Source of the DNA: Ureaplasma sp.
Lineage (GTDB): Bacteria; Bacillota_I; Bacilli_A; Mycoplasmatales; Mycoplasmoidaceae
Reading direction: 5' to 3'
Assembly (NCBI GenBank): GCA_020024775.1
Contig: JAHHTF010000001.1
Location: 1-64,000, forward strand
Length of the DNA stretch: 64,000 bases
The notes under the pieces were generated by a model that was given only the letters and a program-made list of their open reading frames with translations, did not search any database and was not told the DNA's origin. This document shows, piece by piece, positions 32,295 through 42,842 of this stretch (position 1 is its first letter; each line of letters starts with the position of its first letter). The position numbers and the translations under genes were made by a program.

Positions 32295-34631
32295 ATGTCC
32301 AATAGAAGATTAAAAATAACATTAGAAGATCTAAATGCTGTTACAGAAAATGCCCAACCAAAAAATGAAATTGAATTTAATGTTGATTCATTATGTGTTA
32401 TTAAAAGAGATGGAAGATGTGTTCCATATGAACCAAACAAAATGAAAAAAGTTTGTTTGTGAGCATGTGAAGGAAACGAAGAATATGCAAATGATTTACT
32501 AACATCTACTAAGATTAAACTTTATGACAGAATTAATATTGTTGATGTTTATAATGAACTAATTAAAACCGCTGCTAATAAAATCAGTCGGATTCATTAT
32601 CGTTATGAAATGATTGCAGCTAAATTATTATTGCTTAAAATCTATCGTGATACAGCAAACATTAAAACTAACTTAAATTATCCTCACATGAAAGATGTGA
32701 TAGCTAAAGGGATAAAACACAAAAAATATAAAGAAGAATTATTCAATAGTTTTAGTGATCAAGAAATTGAAGAAATAAATAGTTTTATTAATCCAGAATT
32801 TGATTATTTATTTACTTATAAATCTTTAACTATTTTCAACAAGAAATATTGTTTGAACTATTCAAAAAATAAAAAGTTTGAACTACCACAACATACTTAT
32901 ATGAGAATAGCAATGAGTTTGTTTTATCATGAAGATAAAGCAATTAGAATTGGGTTAATTAAAAAGTTCTATTTATATTTAGCTCAACATTACTTTACAG
33001 TATCTACTCCAATTACTTTGAATGTAGGAACACCTAAGATGCAACTATCAAGTTGTGTATTATCTAAGATGGGTGATTCTGTTGAAGGGATTATGGATAC
33101 CACAAGAGAAATAGCAATCTACTCTAAAAACAAAGGTGGGAATGCAGTTGATATTTCTTCAATCAGATCAAGTGGTAGTTATATCTTAGGAAACAACGGG
33201 ATATCATCAGGTCCAGTTCCTTTTATTAAAATTATTGAAGCGACTATTAAAGCGTTTAACCAAGGTTCAGAACGTCCTGGGGTTTGTTGTGTATACTTTC
33301 AATGATGACACTACAATTTTGAAGAATTAATTGTTTTAAAAAATAACTCAGGAACTGAGGAAAACAGAGCTAGACAATTAAAATATAGTGTAAAGATTAA
33401 TGATTTATTAATCAAAAGAGCACTTAAGAAACAAGATATTACATTATTCAATCCATCAGATGTTCCTAAATTAAATGGATTATATGGTGAAGAATTTGAA
33501 AGACAATATCTTGAATATGAATCAAGAGAATATTTAAAAACAAAAAAGATTCCAGCAACAAAAATCTTAGAAATGATTTTTAAAGAAAGAGTAGAAACTG
33601 GAAACATTTATATGTTCCATGAAGAAAATGTAAACAATGTTTCAATGTTAAACAGATACATTAACTCTTCTAACTTATGTTGTGAAATTACATTACCTTC
33701 AAGAGAATCAAAACAACTTGAAGAAAGAATGGATCCTAAAACTAATAAAATGGAAAGAGTTTATGAAATGGGAGAAATCTCATTATGTAACTTATCTTCA
33801 ATTAACTTAGTTAAGTATTTAGAATGTGATATTAACCAAAAGATTGACGTGATCAATATTTTAGTTAGAGCTTTAGATAATACTATTGATATTGCCGATT
33901 ATCCAGTTCCTGAAGCTAAGAAAACTAATTTAAAATATCGTTATCTAGGAATCGGAGTTTTAAATTATGCTAACTATTTAGCAAAACAAAAGATTATAAT
34001 AGATAGTGATGAAGCCTTAGAAAAAACTCATGAATTATTTGATGAACTATCTTATTTAATTATTAGTTCGTCTTTAGAGTTAGCTAAACTTAAAGGTAAG
34101 TTTGAAAACTTTGATGAAACATTATGAGCTCAAGGACAAATGCCAATCTTTAAAGCTAATCAAAGAGCTCTTTCATTAACTAAATACAAACCAGATTTAA
34201 ATAAATGAAAAGAGTTATCTGAGCAAATTAAAATTCATGGTTTAAGAAATGCTCAACTAATGGCTATTGCTCCAACAGCAACTACTGGTAAAGCAATCAA
34301 TGCTACAGAAAGTATTGAACCAATCCAAGACTTCATCTACAAAGAAGATGGTAAAACTAATGTAACAACCTTAGTTCCTAACTTAAAAGAAAATGCTGCT
34401 TATTATAAAAAAGCAATTGATTGTGACCAATATATGCTAATCAAACTTGCAGCTATTAGACAATGTTATATAGACCAAGCACAATCAGTTAACATTTACT
34501 TTAAAAAAGTTAGTTCAATCACTGATTTTAGTTTATATCATTTATATGGATTTGAACTAGGAATGAAAACATTCTATTATTGTAAAACTTTAAAGGAGGT
34601 AGCAGAAGATGTCTGTGAAAGCTGTACGTAA
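32295..34631 (+). CDS. nrdA: Ribonucleotide reductase class I alpha subunit with ATP cone
   Basis: A 778-residue R1 protein. An N-terminal ATP cone is seen (CVIKRDGRCVPYEPNKMKK, about 33-110). The catalytic core has QLSSCVLSKMGD, the active-site motif NLCCEITLP (N-x-C-x-E), LCNLSSINL with the redox partner Cys, the APTATTG phosphate loop, and YYCKT (radical-transfer Tyr pair) followed by the C-terminal thioredoxin-reduced CESC. The ATP cone points to class Ia, whereas class Ib NrdE usually lacks it. The ORF ends in TAA but contains four TGA Trp codons. Confidence 0.92.
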
Positions 34632-35331
34632 TTATTCATTCATTGATGTTGGGAATTCAACTATCAAGGTTTGTAACAACGGAATGGATGTTGAAAAACA
34701 CTCATTAATTAAATTAAATAAAATTCTTAAAAAAGGTATCCAATCAGAAAAGTGTTTTATCTTCAACACAAATACAAAGAGATCAGTTTCTAAGAAACTA
34801 GAAAAATTAGAAAAAAAATTAGGATCAGTTAAAGTAGTTAAAGCTACTGATTTAGCTAATTTAGTAGCAACAGATGAAATTGATATTAACTCAGTAGGAA
34901 TTGATATTTTATTATCAGTATACTATTTAAACTTAACTGATGATAGCTATACATTAATCAACTCAGGAACATATTTATGAAGTGTGTTTGTAAAAGATAA
35001 AATGATTACATCTGTAAATATTGATGTTGGATTCACAACAAGAATCAAAGCGGTTAAAAAAGAATTTAAGATTCATAAAAACAATCCTGAATGATCTTGA
35101 ATTTGTAAAAATACACACCAAGCATTCTATGGTTCTATTTTAAAAGATTTATATGGTATCTATAATTTCTATATTAATAGATTCCCTAATATCAGACAAA
35201 CTAGATATATTTCTGGAAACGATTTAACTGACGAAATGGTAACAACATTTAAAGAATACATGGATACAAATAAGATTGATAACATTTCATTAATGGGATT
35301 AATGACTTTTGTTGATAACCAAAATTTATAA
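34609..35331 (+). CDS. Divergent CoaX-like (type III pantothenate kinase-like) protein
   Basis: A 240-residue protein with ASKHA-type features: SFIDVGNSTIKV at the N-terminus (phosphate-1-like), SVGIDILLSVYYL (CoaX has VGADR), and YTLINSGTYLWSVF (phosphate-2-like; the usual Asp-Phe-Gly-Thr is Asn-Ser-Gly-Thr), then INIDVGFTTR. If active it phosphorylates pantothenate at the start of CoA synthesis, but the changed Asp leaves this open. The start inside nrdA is supported by AAAGGAGG at 34591-34598, the best ribosome binding site in this region. Confidence 0.5.
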
Positions 35332-35338
35332 TCGAATT

Positions 35339-35366
35339 AATATTAGAGTGAATCTCTAATATTTTT
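35339..35366 (+). terminator. Terminator of the nrdBA operon
   Basis: A 10-bp stem (AATATTAGAG with CTCTAATATT), loop of 5, then Ts. Confidence 0.9.
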
Positions 35367-35390
35367 ATTGCCATAGATTTCATCCAAAAC

Positions 35391-35431
35391 GAAAAAATAA
35401 AATAATGTTAACTCCACGTCAACATTATTTT
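35391..35431 (-). terminator. Terminator of the AAA/DUF4143 ATPase gene
   Basis: An 11-bp stem (AAAATAATGTT with AACATTATTTT); on the minus strand it is followed by ATTTTTTC. It overlaps the stop codon of the gene. Confidence 0.8.
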
Positions 35432-36825
35432 AATTTGATTCTATTTAAAGATAAATCTAAGAATGAAATACAATACAATGGTAATTCAAATACATTAGCT
35501 TGTGTATCATAGTTAATGTTATTAGAAGAAAAGATTATTCCATAAGGGGGCTTATTTGTTTCAATAATTCTTTTTAATGAATTGGTTGAAAACATTTTTC
35601 CATATTTAATTTCAATAGGGATAATTTTAGCTTCTTGGTTTTCAATACATAAATCTAATTCATAACATGTATTTGAATTATTAAATTCATAATTCTTTTT
35701 AGTAGATTCATTTTGATTCCCATGTCATGAATAATAATATTGGTATTTACTATTGGTTTGGTTTTGTAACTCTGAGATAATAAAGTTTTCTGCAATTGCT
35801 CCTTTTACATTAGGATAAATATTATTATCATTATCTTTGAACATGTTTAGATCTAGATTAAAAACTAAAGGGATAAAACCACAATCATTGAAATATAGTT
35901 TGAATTCAGATGGATTACTACTTAAGTTTAATGGAACACAATATTTGTTTAGATTTTCAACTTTATAAATAAGTTTTGATTCCAAAAGATTTTGGATGGC
36001 TAATTGATAAGAATCATATCTTGCTGATTTATCAATACTACTCATGATAAACTTTTTATTTTTCTTAGCTAGGAATCTTTGAATGTTATCATAGATAGTT
36101 AAACATTTTCCAATATCTTGCTTATTAGAAATCATTCTAGTTACATCTAATCTATATGAGTCTAATAAAGATTGTTTTATTTGATTTATTTCTTGTTGAT
36201 TGCTGTTGTTCAAGTAAGCATCTAAAACTTGTGGCATTCCCCCAATAAACATAAAGTTATGTAATTCATCTATAATTAATTTATGGATATCTTTTGGGAT
36301 TGGTTTAAGAGAGTTTGTGGCTTCTTGTATAACATCAATATATTTTTCATATTTTTTATTTAATAAGTATTCTTTGAAATTAAGTGGATACATATTTCAT
36401 ATCTCAACCTTACCTACAGGGAATGGTCATTCGTTGTTTTCTTTGAATGAATTTCCTAGATAACTTCCTGTGCAAATTATTTTGTATTTATAGTTTAGGT
36501 CTACAAATAATTTTAAAGCCGTTTTAAGTGAAGGGATCTCTTGTATCTCATCAAAGATCAAAAGATAATCTTCATTAATATTAATTTTAGAAAGATTACG
36601 AATTTCAGAAATGATAACATCAGGTGTTGTTACATTACTTAATCTTTCTAAATAATCTTTGTTAGACATAAAGTTAATATAAATATATTTGTCTTTATAG
36701 AATGTGTTTGCAAAATTCAAAACACTATAAGTTTTGCCAACTTGTCTAGCACCAAATAAGATGATTGGTAAGGAATCATCTTTCTTGTTTCATTCGATAA
36801 GTTTTAAATCTATTAATCTTTTCAT
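35425..36825 (-). CDS. AAA-family ATPase with DUF4143 domain
   Basis: A 466-residue protein. Walker A GARQVGKT lies at about 24-31, Walker B LLIFDEIQE near 90, then CTGSYLGNSF (sensor-like) and the PLNFKEYL motif. The C-terminal DUF4143 part (about 200-466) ends in a nuclease-like strand PIEIKYGK. Such AAA_14/DUF4143 proteins are common in bacteria and archaea, usually without known function; their C-terminus resembles restriction-endonuclease folds. It is transcribed alone. The -10 TATAAT (36832-36837) is so near the ATG that the mRNA would be nearly leaderless. Confidence 0.88.
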
Positions 36826-36831
36826 ATTTTT

Positions 36832-36911
36832 ATTATATTAGAAATTTAGGAAATTTGTAAATTTATACAAAATTCCTAATAGGAAAATTGTAAAAAAATA
36901 CAAAATTCCTA
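36832..36911 (-). promoter_or_regulatory. Promoter with two tandem palindromic operators
   Basis: Palindrome 1 (36846-36879) has arms TTAGGAAATTTGTA and TACAAAATTCCTAA around six bases. Palindrome 2 (36880-36911) has arms TAGGAAAATTGTA and TACAAAATTCCTA around six bases. Their centres are 33 bp apart, about three helical turns. The -35 position of the ATPase promoter falls inside palindrome 1, so a bound dimer would repress the gene. Confidence 0.7.
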
Positions 36912-36962
36912 AACAGATTATTCAGGTGATTTTGTATTTAATTACTTAAAATAGGGATTAAC

Positions 36963-36992
36963 AAAAAAATAATCCATGAGGGTACATGGATT
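36963..36992 (-). terminator. Terminator of the small HTH gene
   Basis: AATCCATG pairs with CATGGATT; on the minus strand ATTTTTTTG follows. Confidence 0.85.
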
Positions 36993-37024
36993 AAATAATG
37001 AATTCTTATTATATCAATTAGAAA

Positions 37025-37294
37025 TTATTCTAATGGTTTAGGGTTACGTACACTACCATGGTTTAAGAATTTTTGTTTATCTTCTTCAGTTTTGATATCT
37101 TTGAATTGTTTTACTAATCTAATAGTTTGTCTTTCTGATAAATGTAATCATTTAGATAATTGTAAATAACTTACATATTCACCAGTCTCTGTGTCTCTGC
37201 AAATCTTATTAGTCTTTTGATCCATTTCATCATAACTGAAACGAGATAAAATTTTATAGTATTTTGCACGTCTCTTTTCAAAGTTTGTTTTCAT
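37025..37294 (-). CDS. Small HTH protein resembling a transposase N-terminus
   Basis: An 89-residue basic protein: MKTNFEKRRAKYYKILSRF, then a helix-turn-helix (VSYLQLSKWLHLSDRQTIRLVKQF) and a FLNHGSVRNPKP segment. The pattern (HTH with S-x-R-x-x-x-R-L, then a short linker and F-x-H-G-x-x-x-x-P) matches the N-terminal DNA-binding part of IS1202/ISNCY-type transposases, in which a DDE domain follows. Here the frame stops at once and no DDE sequence remains to the left, so it is a remnant or a domesticated DNA-binding protein. It has its own terminator, which favours expression. Confidence 0.6.
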
Positions 37295-37846
37295 CTATTT
37301 GTCTCTTTTCAATTCTTTTAAAATTTAATAAGTCTTTTCATTGTTATTATTTTACAATAAAAAACTTTTTATTTTAGAAAAGTTGTTGGTTAATTACTAA
37401 GTTTTAAGAACTTTTTATTAACCTAAATACAGTATATTTTTTATATAGAATATGTCTTTTTTTTTTTTTTTTTTTGGTTGTAATGATAAATAAAACATAT
37501 CTATAACAAAGAATTATAATAGAAAATAAGAGAAAATAACACACAAATGTATATATTTTCAATGAAATTATGTATTTTTTAACTAATAATTGCAGATTTT
37601 GTTGAATTATTCGGATTTATATCAACTTTTTATAAGAATAATTGCTCTAAAAACTATTGGAACGATCGGATATTTATTCATTGATAAATTGTGTACATTT
37701 CTTAATTTAAACTGAAATATTGCAAAAAACAGTATTTGTATACAAAAAGTTTATAATAAATTATTTATCAACTATAATATATTTATATTTTACATAAGCA
37801 ATATATGTAATAAAATATATTAGAATATTTAATAAAAAGGAATAAT
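37295..37846. other. Long AT-rich intergenic region with a T19 tract
   Basis: No gene or RNA is recognised in about 550 bp. It holds a run of 19 Ts (37457-37475) and several TATAAT-like boxes. Those nearest 37847 are probably the trigger factor promoter, with AAAAAGGAA as ribosome binding site. Base composition suggests decayed sequence. Confidence 0.5.
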
Positions 37847-39157
37847 ATGAAAATTTTAGATATCAAAAGAACTGATGAACAAATTATTTATAAAGTAGAA
37901 GTTGATCAAGCTGATTGAAAAAAGAAATTAGATGATGTTAAAAAAGGATTATTAAAATCAATTAAAGTTGATGGATTTAGACCAGGGAAGGTTCCAGCTG
38001 AAATTGCTGAAAAACATTTAGATAAAGGTTTAATGATCAACAGAGCATTTTCTAAAATTATCGATGACCAATTAAAATTATTAGAAGAAACTAAAGAATA
38101 CAAAAATGAAGATGCTGAAGTTTATACTGAAGTTGATTTAGGTGTAGATGAAATTTCATTAGATAAATTAGTTATTGAATTTAAATATTGAAAATTCCCA
38201 GTAGTTTCTGTTAAAGATTACAACAAATTAGAAATTGATCAATTAGACGATAAAGTAACTGTAGAAGAAGTTAAAAAAGAAATCGACAGCTTTATGAAAG
38301 CATCTAAAAAAGTTGAACCTAAAGAATCAGGTAAATTAGAAAATGGTGATATTGCTATTTTTGACTTTACTGGTTTTAAAGATGGTGAAAAATTCAGTGG
38401 TGGTGAAGCTAAAAACTATGAATTAGAAATTGGCTCAAATCAATTCATTCCAGGTTTCGAAGAACAAATGGTTGGAATGAAACTTAATGAAACAAGAACA
38501 TTAAAATTAAAATTCCCTGAAGATTACCACACTAAAGACTTAGCTGGTAAAGATGTTGAATTCGAAGTTACACTAAATGGAATGAAATCAGTTAAAGTTC
38601 CTGAATACAATGATGAATATGTTAAAACTTTAAAACTTCCTGAAATTAACACTACTAAACAATTAGAAAAATATGTTTCAGATATTTTAGCTAAAACTAA
38701 AAAACAACAATACTTAGAAAAAACAACTGGCAAAATTTATGATGCTGTTTACAACAACACAACTATTTCTCATATTCCAGAACCTATTCTTCAAAAAGAA
38801 TATGATAGCACTTATAAAAACTATGAAAACCAATTAAAACAAAAAGGTTTAAAACTAGCTGACTACTTAAAATACATCAACAAATCTCAAGAACAATTCG
38901 ATGCTGAATTCAGAAAAGATGTTGAAAAATCATTTGTTATTGGTTTAGCATTAGAAAAGATTGCTGAATTAGAAAAAATCAAAGTAGAAGAAAAAGATAT
39001 TATGAAATATATTGAAGATATGTGTAAAGTATATGGTGGAGATCCAAAAGAAATCAGACAAAAAATTGGTGATAACACATCTCATATCGTTTCAACTTTA
39101 TTAAATCAACAAGTTCTAGATAAATTAATTGAATTAAACACTAAGAAAGCAAAATAA
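37847..39157 (+). CDS. tig: Trigger factor, ribosome-bound chaperone and prolyl isomerase
   Basis: A 436-residue protein. The N-terminal ribosome-binding domain has the signature GFRPGKVP (about 44-51; the usual motif is G-F-R-x-G-x-x-P). The FKBP-like PPIase domain (about 160-245) includes GDIAIFDFTGFKDGE and FIPGFEEQMVGM. A long helical C-terminal chaperone domain follows. It shields nascent chains at the tunnel exit. Transcribed alone with its own terminator. Confidence 0.95.
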
Positions 39158-39173
39158 TTAATTTTGCTTTTTT
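39146..39173 (+). terminator. Terminator overlapping the tig stop codon
   Basis: AAAGCAAAAT pairs with ATTTTGCTTT around 5 nt and is followed by more Ts. Confidence 0.85.
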
Positions 39174-39209
39174 CTTTACTAAAAGCGAATATACATAGAA
39201 AGGATATCT

Positions 39210-40559
39210 ATGAATAATAAATTTAAAATTACTGTTGGATTAGACAACACAATTAATCTTGAAGTTTTAGAAGATATCAAAAAAGGTGAAACTATTAATC
39301 TTAGTGATATTGTTAATCAAAACAAAGATCAAGAAGCATTCTTAAACTTTTCAATTGATTTAAAGAATTCATTGGAATCAAAATATAAAGAAACATTAAA
39401 AAAAGAATTAAGAGAATCTATTGAAAACGAATTAAAAGTACAACACAATAATTTAATTAAATCTAAGGATGATGAAATCAAAGATTTAGAACACGAGAAA
39501 AATAAATTAATTGAAAACAAACAATTAGAAATTGATAAAGAAGTTTCAAAAAAACAAGAAGAGTTTTCAGTTCAATTAGCTAAAAAAGATGAAGAGATTA
39601 AGAATCTAAGTCAACTGAATAAAGAACAAATTGCTAAAACAATTGCTCAAAAGGATAATGAGTATAAAGATAAAATTAATGAACTAGAAAAATCAAATTC
39701 AAATTTACAAAAAGATTTTGATAACTTAAAAGAAAATCAAGAGTTATTAACTAATGACAAAATTAGTAAAGCTCTTGCTGAAAAAATAGAACAAATAAAA
39801 AAACTTGAAACTGAAAAGCAACAACTTCAAGGTAAATATGATGAACTATCTAGAAGTAAAAAAATGATGAATATCAAACAATTAGGTAATGAACTTGAGG
39901 ATTGATGTAAAACTGAATTAAACAATCAACTTATCAATAATTTATCTGATACATTTATTGATAGAGCAGAAATCATCTCAGGAACAGCTGCTGACTTTAT
40001 TGTTGAAGTGGAAGATCCAAGTCAACAAGTCTTTAAAATTGTTTTAGAAATGAAGACTGAACAATTAGATTCAGTTAATAAAAAAACAAACATGGAACAT
40101 ACTCAGAAATTAGTTAAGGATGCAATTAAAAATAAAGGTAATGTTGCAATCTTGGTAACAGAATTAGAAAAAGATGATATCTTTATGTTCAAAAGAATTC
40201 ATAATGATGACATTGATGTATACTGGACAAGACCAGATGGTTTAGTATTTTTAGTTTCAATATTAAGAATGATGTTCTTGAAATATGCATCTTTAAAACA
40301 ATTAGATTTGAATTTCAAAACTAAGAAACAAATCTTAGATGATTTCAATGATTTCAAAGATTCTATTATGAATAATTCATTAAAAAACATTGAATCTAAT
40401 TTGAACAAAATTCAAAAAGCAAATGATGATATTCAAAAACAAGTTGATACAATTAAAGACTCAATAAATGTAATTTTAGAAAGTCATTTCCAAGCTCTAA
40501 GAAACAAAATAGACCAATTCAAAATTGAAAATAAAATCCTTAAAAAAATAGAAGAATAA
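39210..40559 (+). CDS. DUF2130 family protein with long coiled coil
   Basis: A 449-residue protein. Residues about 50-225 form a continuous Lys/Glu-rich coiled coil. The next 140 residues match DUF2130: KQLGNELEDWCKTELNN, DFIVEVEDP, FKIVLEMKTE, VAILVTELEKDD and YWTRPDGLVFLV. The family resembles a restriction-endonuclease-like core (E-x-K in LEMKTE), but its role is unknown. A second coiled coil ends the protein. GAAAGGAT precedes the start. Confidence 0.85.
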
Positions 40560-40591
40560 CTTTTACATTTTTAAAAAACATTTATTTTTTG

Positions 40592-40597
40592 TATAAT
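40592..40597 (+). promoter_or_regulatory. Promoter -10 box of tRNA-Ser
   Basis: TATAAT preceded by TG lies 20 nt upstream of the tRNA 5' end; no good -35 is seen. Confidence 0.7.
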
Positions 40598-40617
40598 ATT
40601 AAATGTTTTATTTTTTA

Positions 40618-40707
40618 GGAAGTGTACTCAAGAGGCCCAAGAGGGCACCCTGCTAAGGTGTTAGGTCGTTTTTCGACGCGAGAGTTCGAATCTCTCCACT
40701 TCCGCCA
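40618..40707 (+). tRNA. tRNA-Ser (anticodon GCU)
   Basis: A 90-nt class II tRNA. The acceptor arms GGAAGTG and CACTTCC pair, the anticodon stem carries the loop CTGCTAA (anticodon GCU, reading AGU/AGC), a long variable arm (GGTCGTTTTTCGACG region) follows, the T arm contains GTTCGAATC, and the discriminator G is followed by encoded CCA. Confidence 0.97.
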
Positions 40708-40716
40708 TTTTATTGT

Positions 40717-40750
40717 AGAACCTGGGTAGATAAAACCTTGGTTCTTTTTA
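40717..40750 (+). terminator. Terminator of tRNA-Ser
   Basis: AGAACC pairs with GGTTCT and is followed by TTTT. The rest of the gap to 40870 holds a TATAAT-like promoter for efp near 40823 and AAAAGGAAAAAG as its ribosome binding site. Confidence 0.8.
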
Positions 40751-40870
40751 TTGATTTTTTAATGAATAGACATATATATTCTTATATATATAAGATATAT
40801 TTATGAATTGCATTAAAAAGTTTATATAATATAACCAATTATTTATATTTAAAAGGAAAAAGTTTTTATT

Positions 40871-41437
40871 ATGGCAACAATTATACATGCTAAAGACCTT
40901 AGACCAGGTCATACATTTATTTTTAAAAACAACTTATATCAAGTAATTGAAAATTCATTCAACAAAACAGCAATGCGTGAAGGTATTGTTAAATGTAAAG
41001 TTAAAAATTTACGTACAGGAGCAATCACTATTGAAGTGTTAACTGGTGAAAAAGTTGAACAAGCTCCAATCGAAACAATCAAAATGACTTATTCATATGA
41101 TGACGGAAACAACTTTGTTTTCATGGATAATGAAACTTATGAACAAGTTGAAATTCCTCATTCAAAATTAGAATGAGAAAAAAACTTTATTTCAGAAGGT
41201 ATTGAAGCTTCTATTATCAGATACGATAATGAATTCTTAGGAGCATTCTTACCAGATCAAATTGTAGTTGAAATTGCAGAAGCTGAAGAAGCTGTTCAAG
41301 GAAACACAGTACAAAACATTACTAAGAAAGCTTGATTAGAATCAGGGTTCGAAGTTTTAGTACCTCAATTTATTAAATCTAAAGAAAAAATTATCATCGG
41401 AACAAGTGATGGACAATATGTTAGTAGAGCGAAATAA
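40871..41437 (+). CDS. efp: Translation elongation factor P
   Basis: A 188-residue protein with three beta-barrel domains. Typical stretches: KDLRPGHTFIFKNNLYQVIE, KVKNLRTGAITIEVLTGEKVE, YEQVEIP, and the C-terminal VLVPQFIKSKEKIIIGTSDGQYVSR. The loop that reaches the peptidyl centre reads FNKTAMREG in place of the common P-G-K-G; I recall the same form in pneumoniae-group mycoplasmas. It relieves stalling at polyproline. First gene of a six-gene operon. Confidence 0.95.
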
Positions 41438-41729
41438 TTTCATAAAAATTTGTGAAGAAATTAATAACAATGATACTATTGTCATTAATATGCACAAAAA
41501 ATTATTCAACTCTAAAGTAGAAAAGATTTTAAGAGAAACAAACTTAAAATATTCAAGATACGAATTTGATATTGATGACGAAAAAATCAATTTAAACATT
41601 TGATTGAAAGAAAGAACTCAATCATTAAATGAAATTGTTGAATTACAACAAGAAATAAAAGCTTACATTAAAATCCAATTAAACATTAATGTGGATTTTG
41701 TAAATATCTTTTTTGGAATATGTGCATAA
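41409..41729 (+). CDS. Asp23/Gls24-like protein
   Basis: A 106-residue protein that starts inside efp (29-bp overlap). The second half (INLNIWLKERTQSLNEIVEL, then IKAYIKIQLNINVDFVNIFF) fits the strand-helix-strand pattern of Asp23/Gls24 (DUF322). The position between efp and nusB is where Bacillus has the Asp23 homologue YqhY. The N-terminal half is divergent. YqhY has been tied to acetyl-CoA carboxylase balance, which may not apply to a mycoplasma. Confidence 0.65.
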
Positions 41730-41730
41730 T

Positions 41731-42117
41731 ATGACTCAATGGAAAAAGAGACTGGCAGTAGTACAATTAATTTACTCATATTTAATTAATGAAACGAATG
41801 AACAAGAATTCATTCAAAAAATTATGAGTCATCATGAATTAGATGCTGAACAATTAAAAGTAATTGAAACATTTTTTACAACTAAAAAATTAGTATTAGA
41901 AAAAGTTGATTCAATCAAAGAACATAATTGATCTTTTGAAAGATCTGATTTAGTTGTTCAAGCAATTGTGTATCAAACATTTGCAGAGCAAAAAGCTTTA
42001 AATACATCTAAAGCTATTTTAATTGACCAAGCACTTATTACTACTCATAATTTCTGTGAAGATTCTGCAAGTAAATATGTAAATGCTGTCTTAGACAATA
42101 TTTTAGAAAATGATTAA
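41731..42117 (+). CDS. nusB: Transcription antitermination factor NusB
   Basis: A 128-residue helical protein. The N-terminus MTQWKKRLAVVQLIYSYLI matches the R-x-x-A-x-Q-x-L-Y motif. The C-terminus AILIDQALITTHNFCEDSASKYVNAVLDNIL matches the conserved last helices (N-E-x-V-x-L-A-K...F-I-N-G-V-L). It pairs with S10 on boxA RNA during rRNA transcription. Ends 8 bp inside rsmE. Confidence 0.88.
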
Positions 42118-42841
42118 AGTATTTGCTAAAAATTTTAAAAATAATGAAACATTTGGTTTTTATGATGATGATAGTTATCACATCCTAAATGTTTTAAGAC
42201 TATCTTTAAAAGATCAAATCATCTGTATTTATGAAAACAATAAATACTTATGTGAGATAGTTTCAATTTCACCACTATTAGCAAAAGCATTAAGTGTGAT
42301 TGAAACCAAGTCTGAAATAAATTATCAACTTGATGTTTATCAAGCGGTAATCAAACCAAAGAATATGGAATTGATTATTCAAAAATTAACGGAATTAAAT
42401 GTAAACAATTTATATCCAGTAATGTTTGAAAGATCACAAGCTAATAATATTAATAATCATTCATTGAATAGACAAGAAATGATTATTAAATCAGCAAGTA
42501 AACAATCAGGAAGATTTGATTTTTTAGAATTAAAGTCACAAATAAACTTTAATGAAATGCTAAAGCAATTTGAATCTAACCAATATGATTTAATTATTGT
42601 GCCATATGAAAATGAATCAGAAAATTATTTAATCCCATCTGACTTAGATCATAAATCAAAAGTTGCCATTGTTATTGGTCCTGAAGGTGGTTTTAGTAAA
42701 TCTGAAATCCAAAGATTAATTGAATCTAAAAATATTAATATTAAATTAGTCACTTTAACAAAAACAATTTTGCGTTCAGAAACCGCATGCTTATATACAG
42801 TTTCATTAACTCAAAATTATTTATTAATGAAAGGAAAATAA
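42110..42841 (+). CDS. rsmE: 16S rRNA (uracil1498-N3)-methyltransferase
   Basis: A 243-residue SPOUT methyltransferase. HILNVLRLS is the N-terminal PUA-like motif (usually H-x-x-x-V-L-R), then KLTELNVNNLYPVMFERSQ, the SAM knot IVIGPEGGFSKSE, and LTKTILRSETACLY (usual L-x-x-R-I-L-R-x-E-T-A). Overlaps nusB by 8 bp. Confidence 0.95.
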   Translation: MIKVFAKNFKNNETFGFYDDDSYHILNVLRLSLKDQIICIYENNKYLCEIVSISPLLAKALSVIETKSEINYQLDVYQAVIKPKNMELIIQKLTELNVNNLYPVMFERSQANNINNHSLNRQEMIIKSASKQSGRFDFLELKSQINFNEMLKQFESNQYDLIIVPYENESENYLIPSDLDHKSKVAIVIGPEGGFSKSEIQRLIESKNINIKLVTLTKTILRSETACLYTVSLTQNYLLMKGK

Positions 42842-42842
42842 G

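Noticed and set aside
37295..37846. Replication origin or DnaA boxes in the long AT-rich gap
   Set aside because: No clear TTATCCACA-type boxes and no dnaA or dnaN nearby.
40618..40707. tRNA with another identity
   Set aside because: The long variable arm and loop CTGCTAA give Ser with anticodon GCU.
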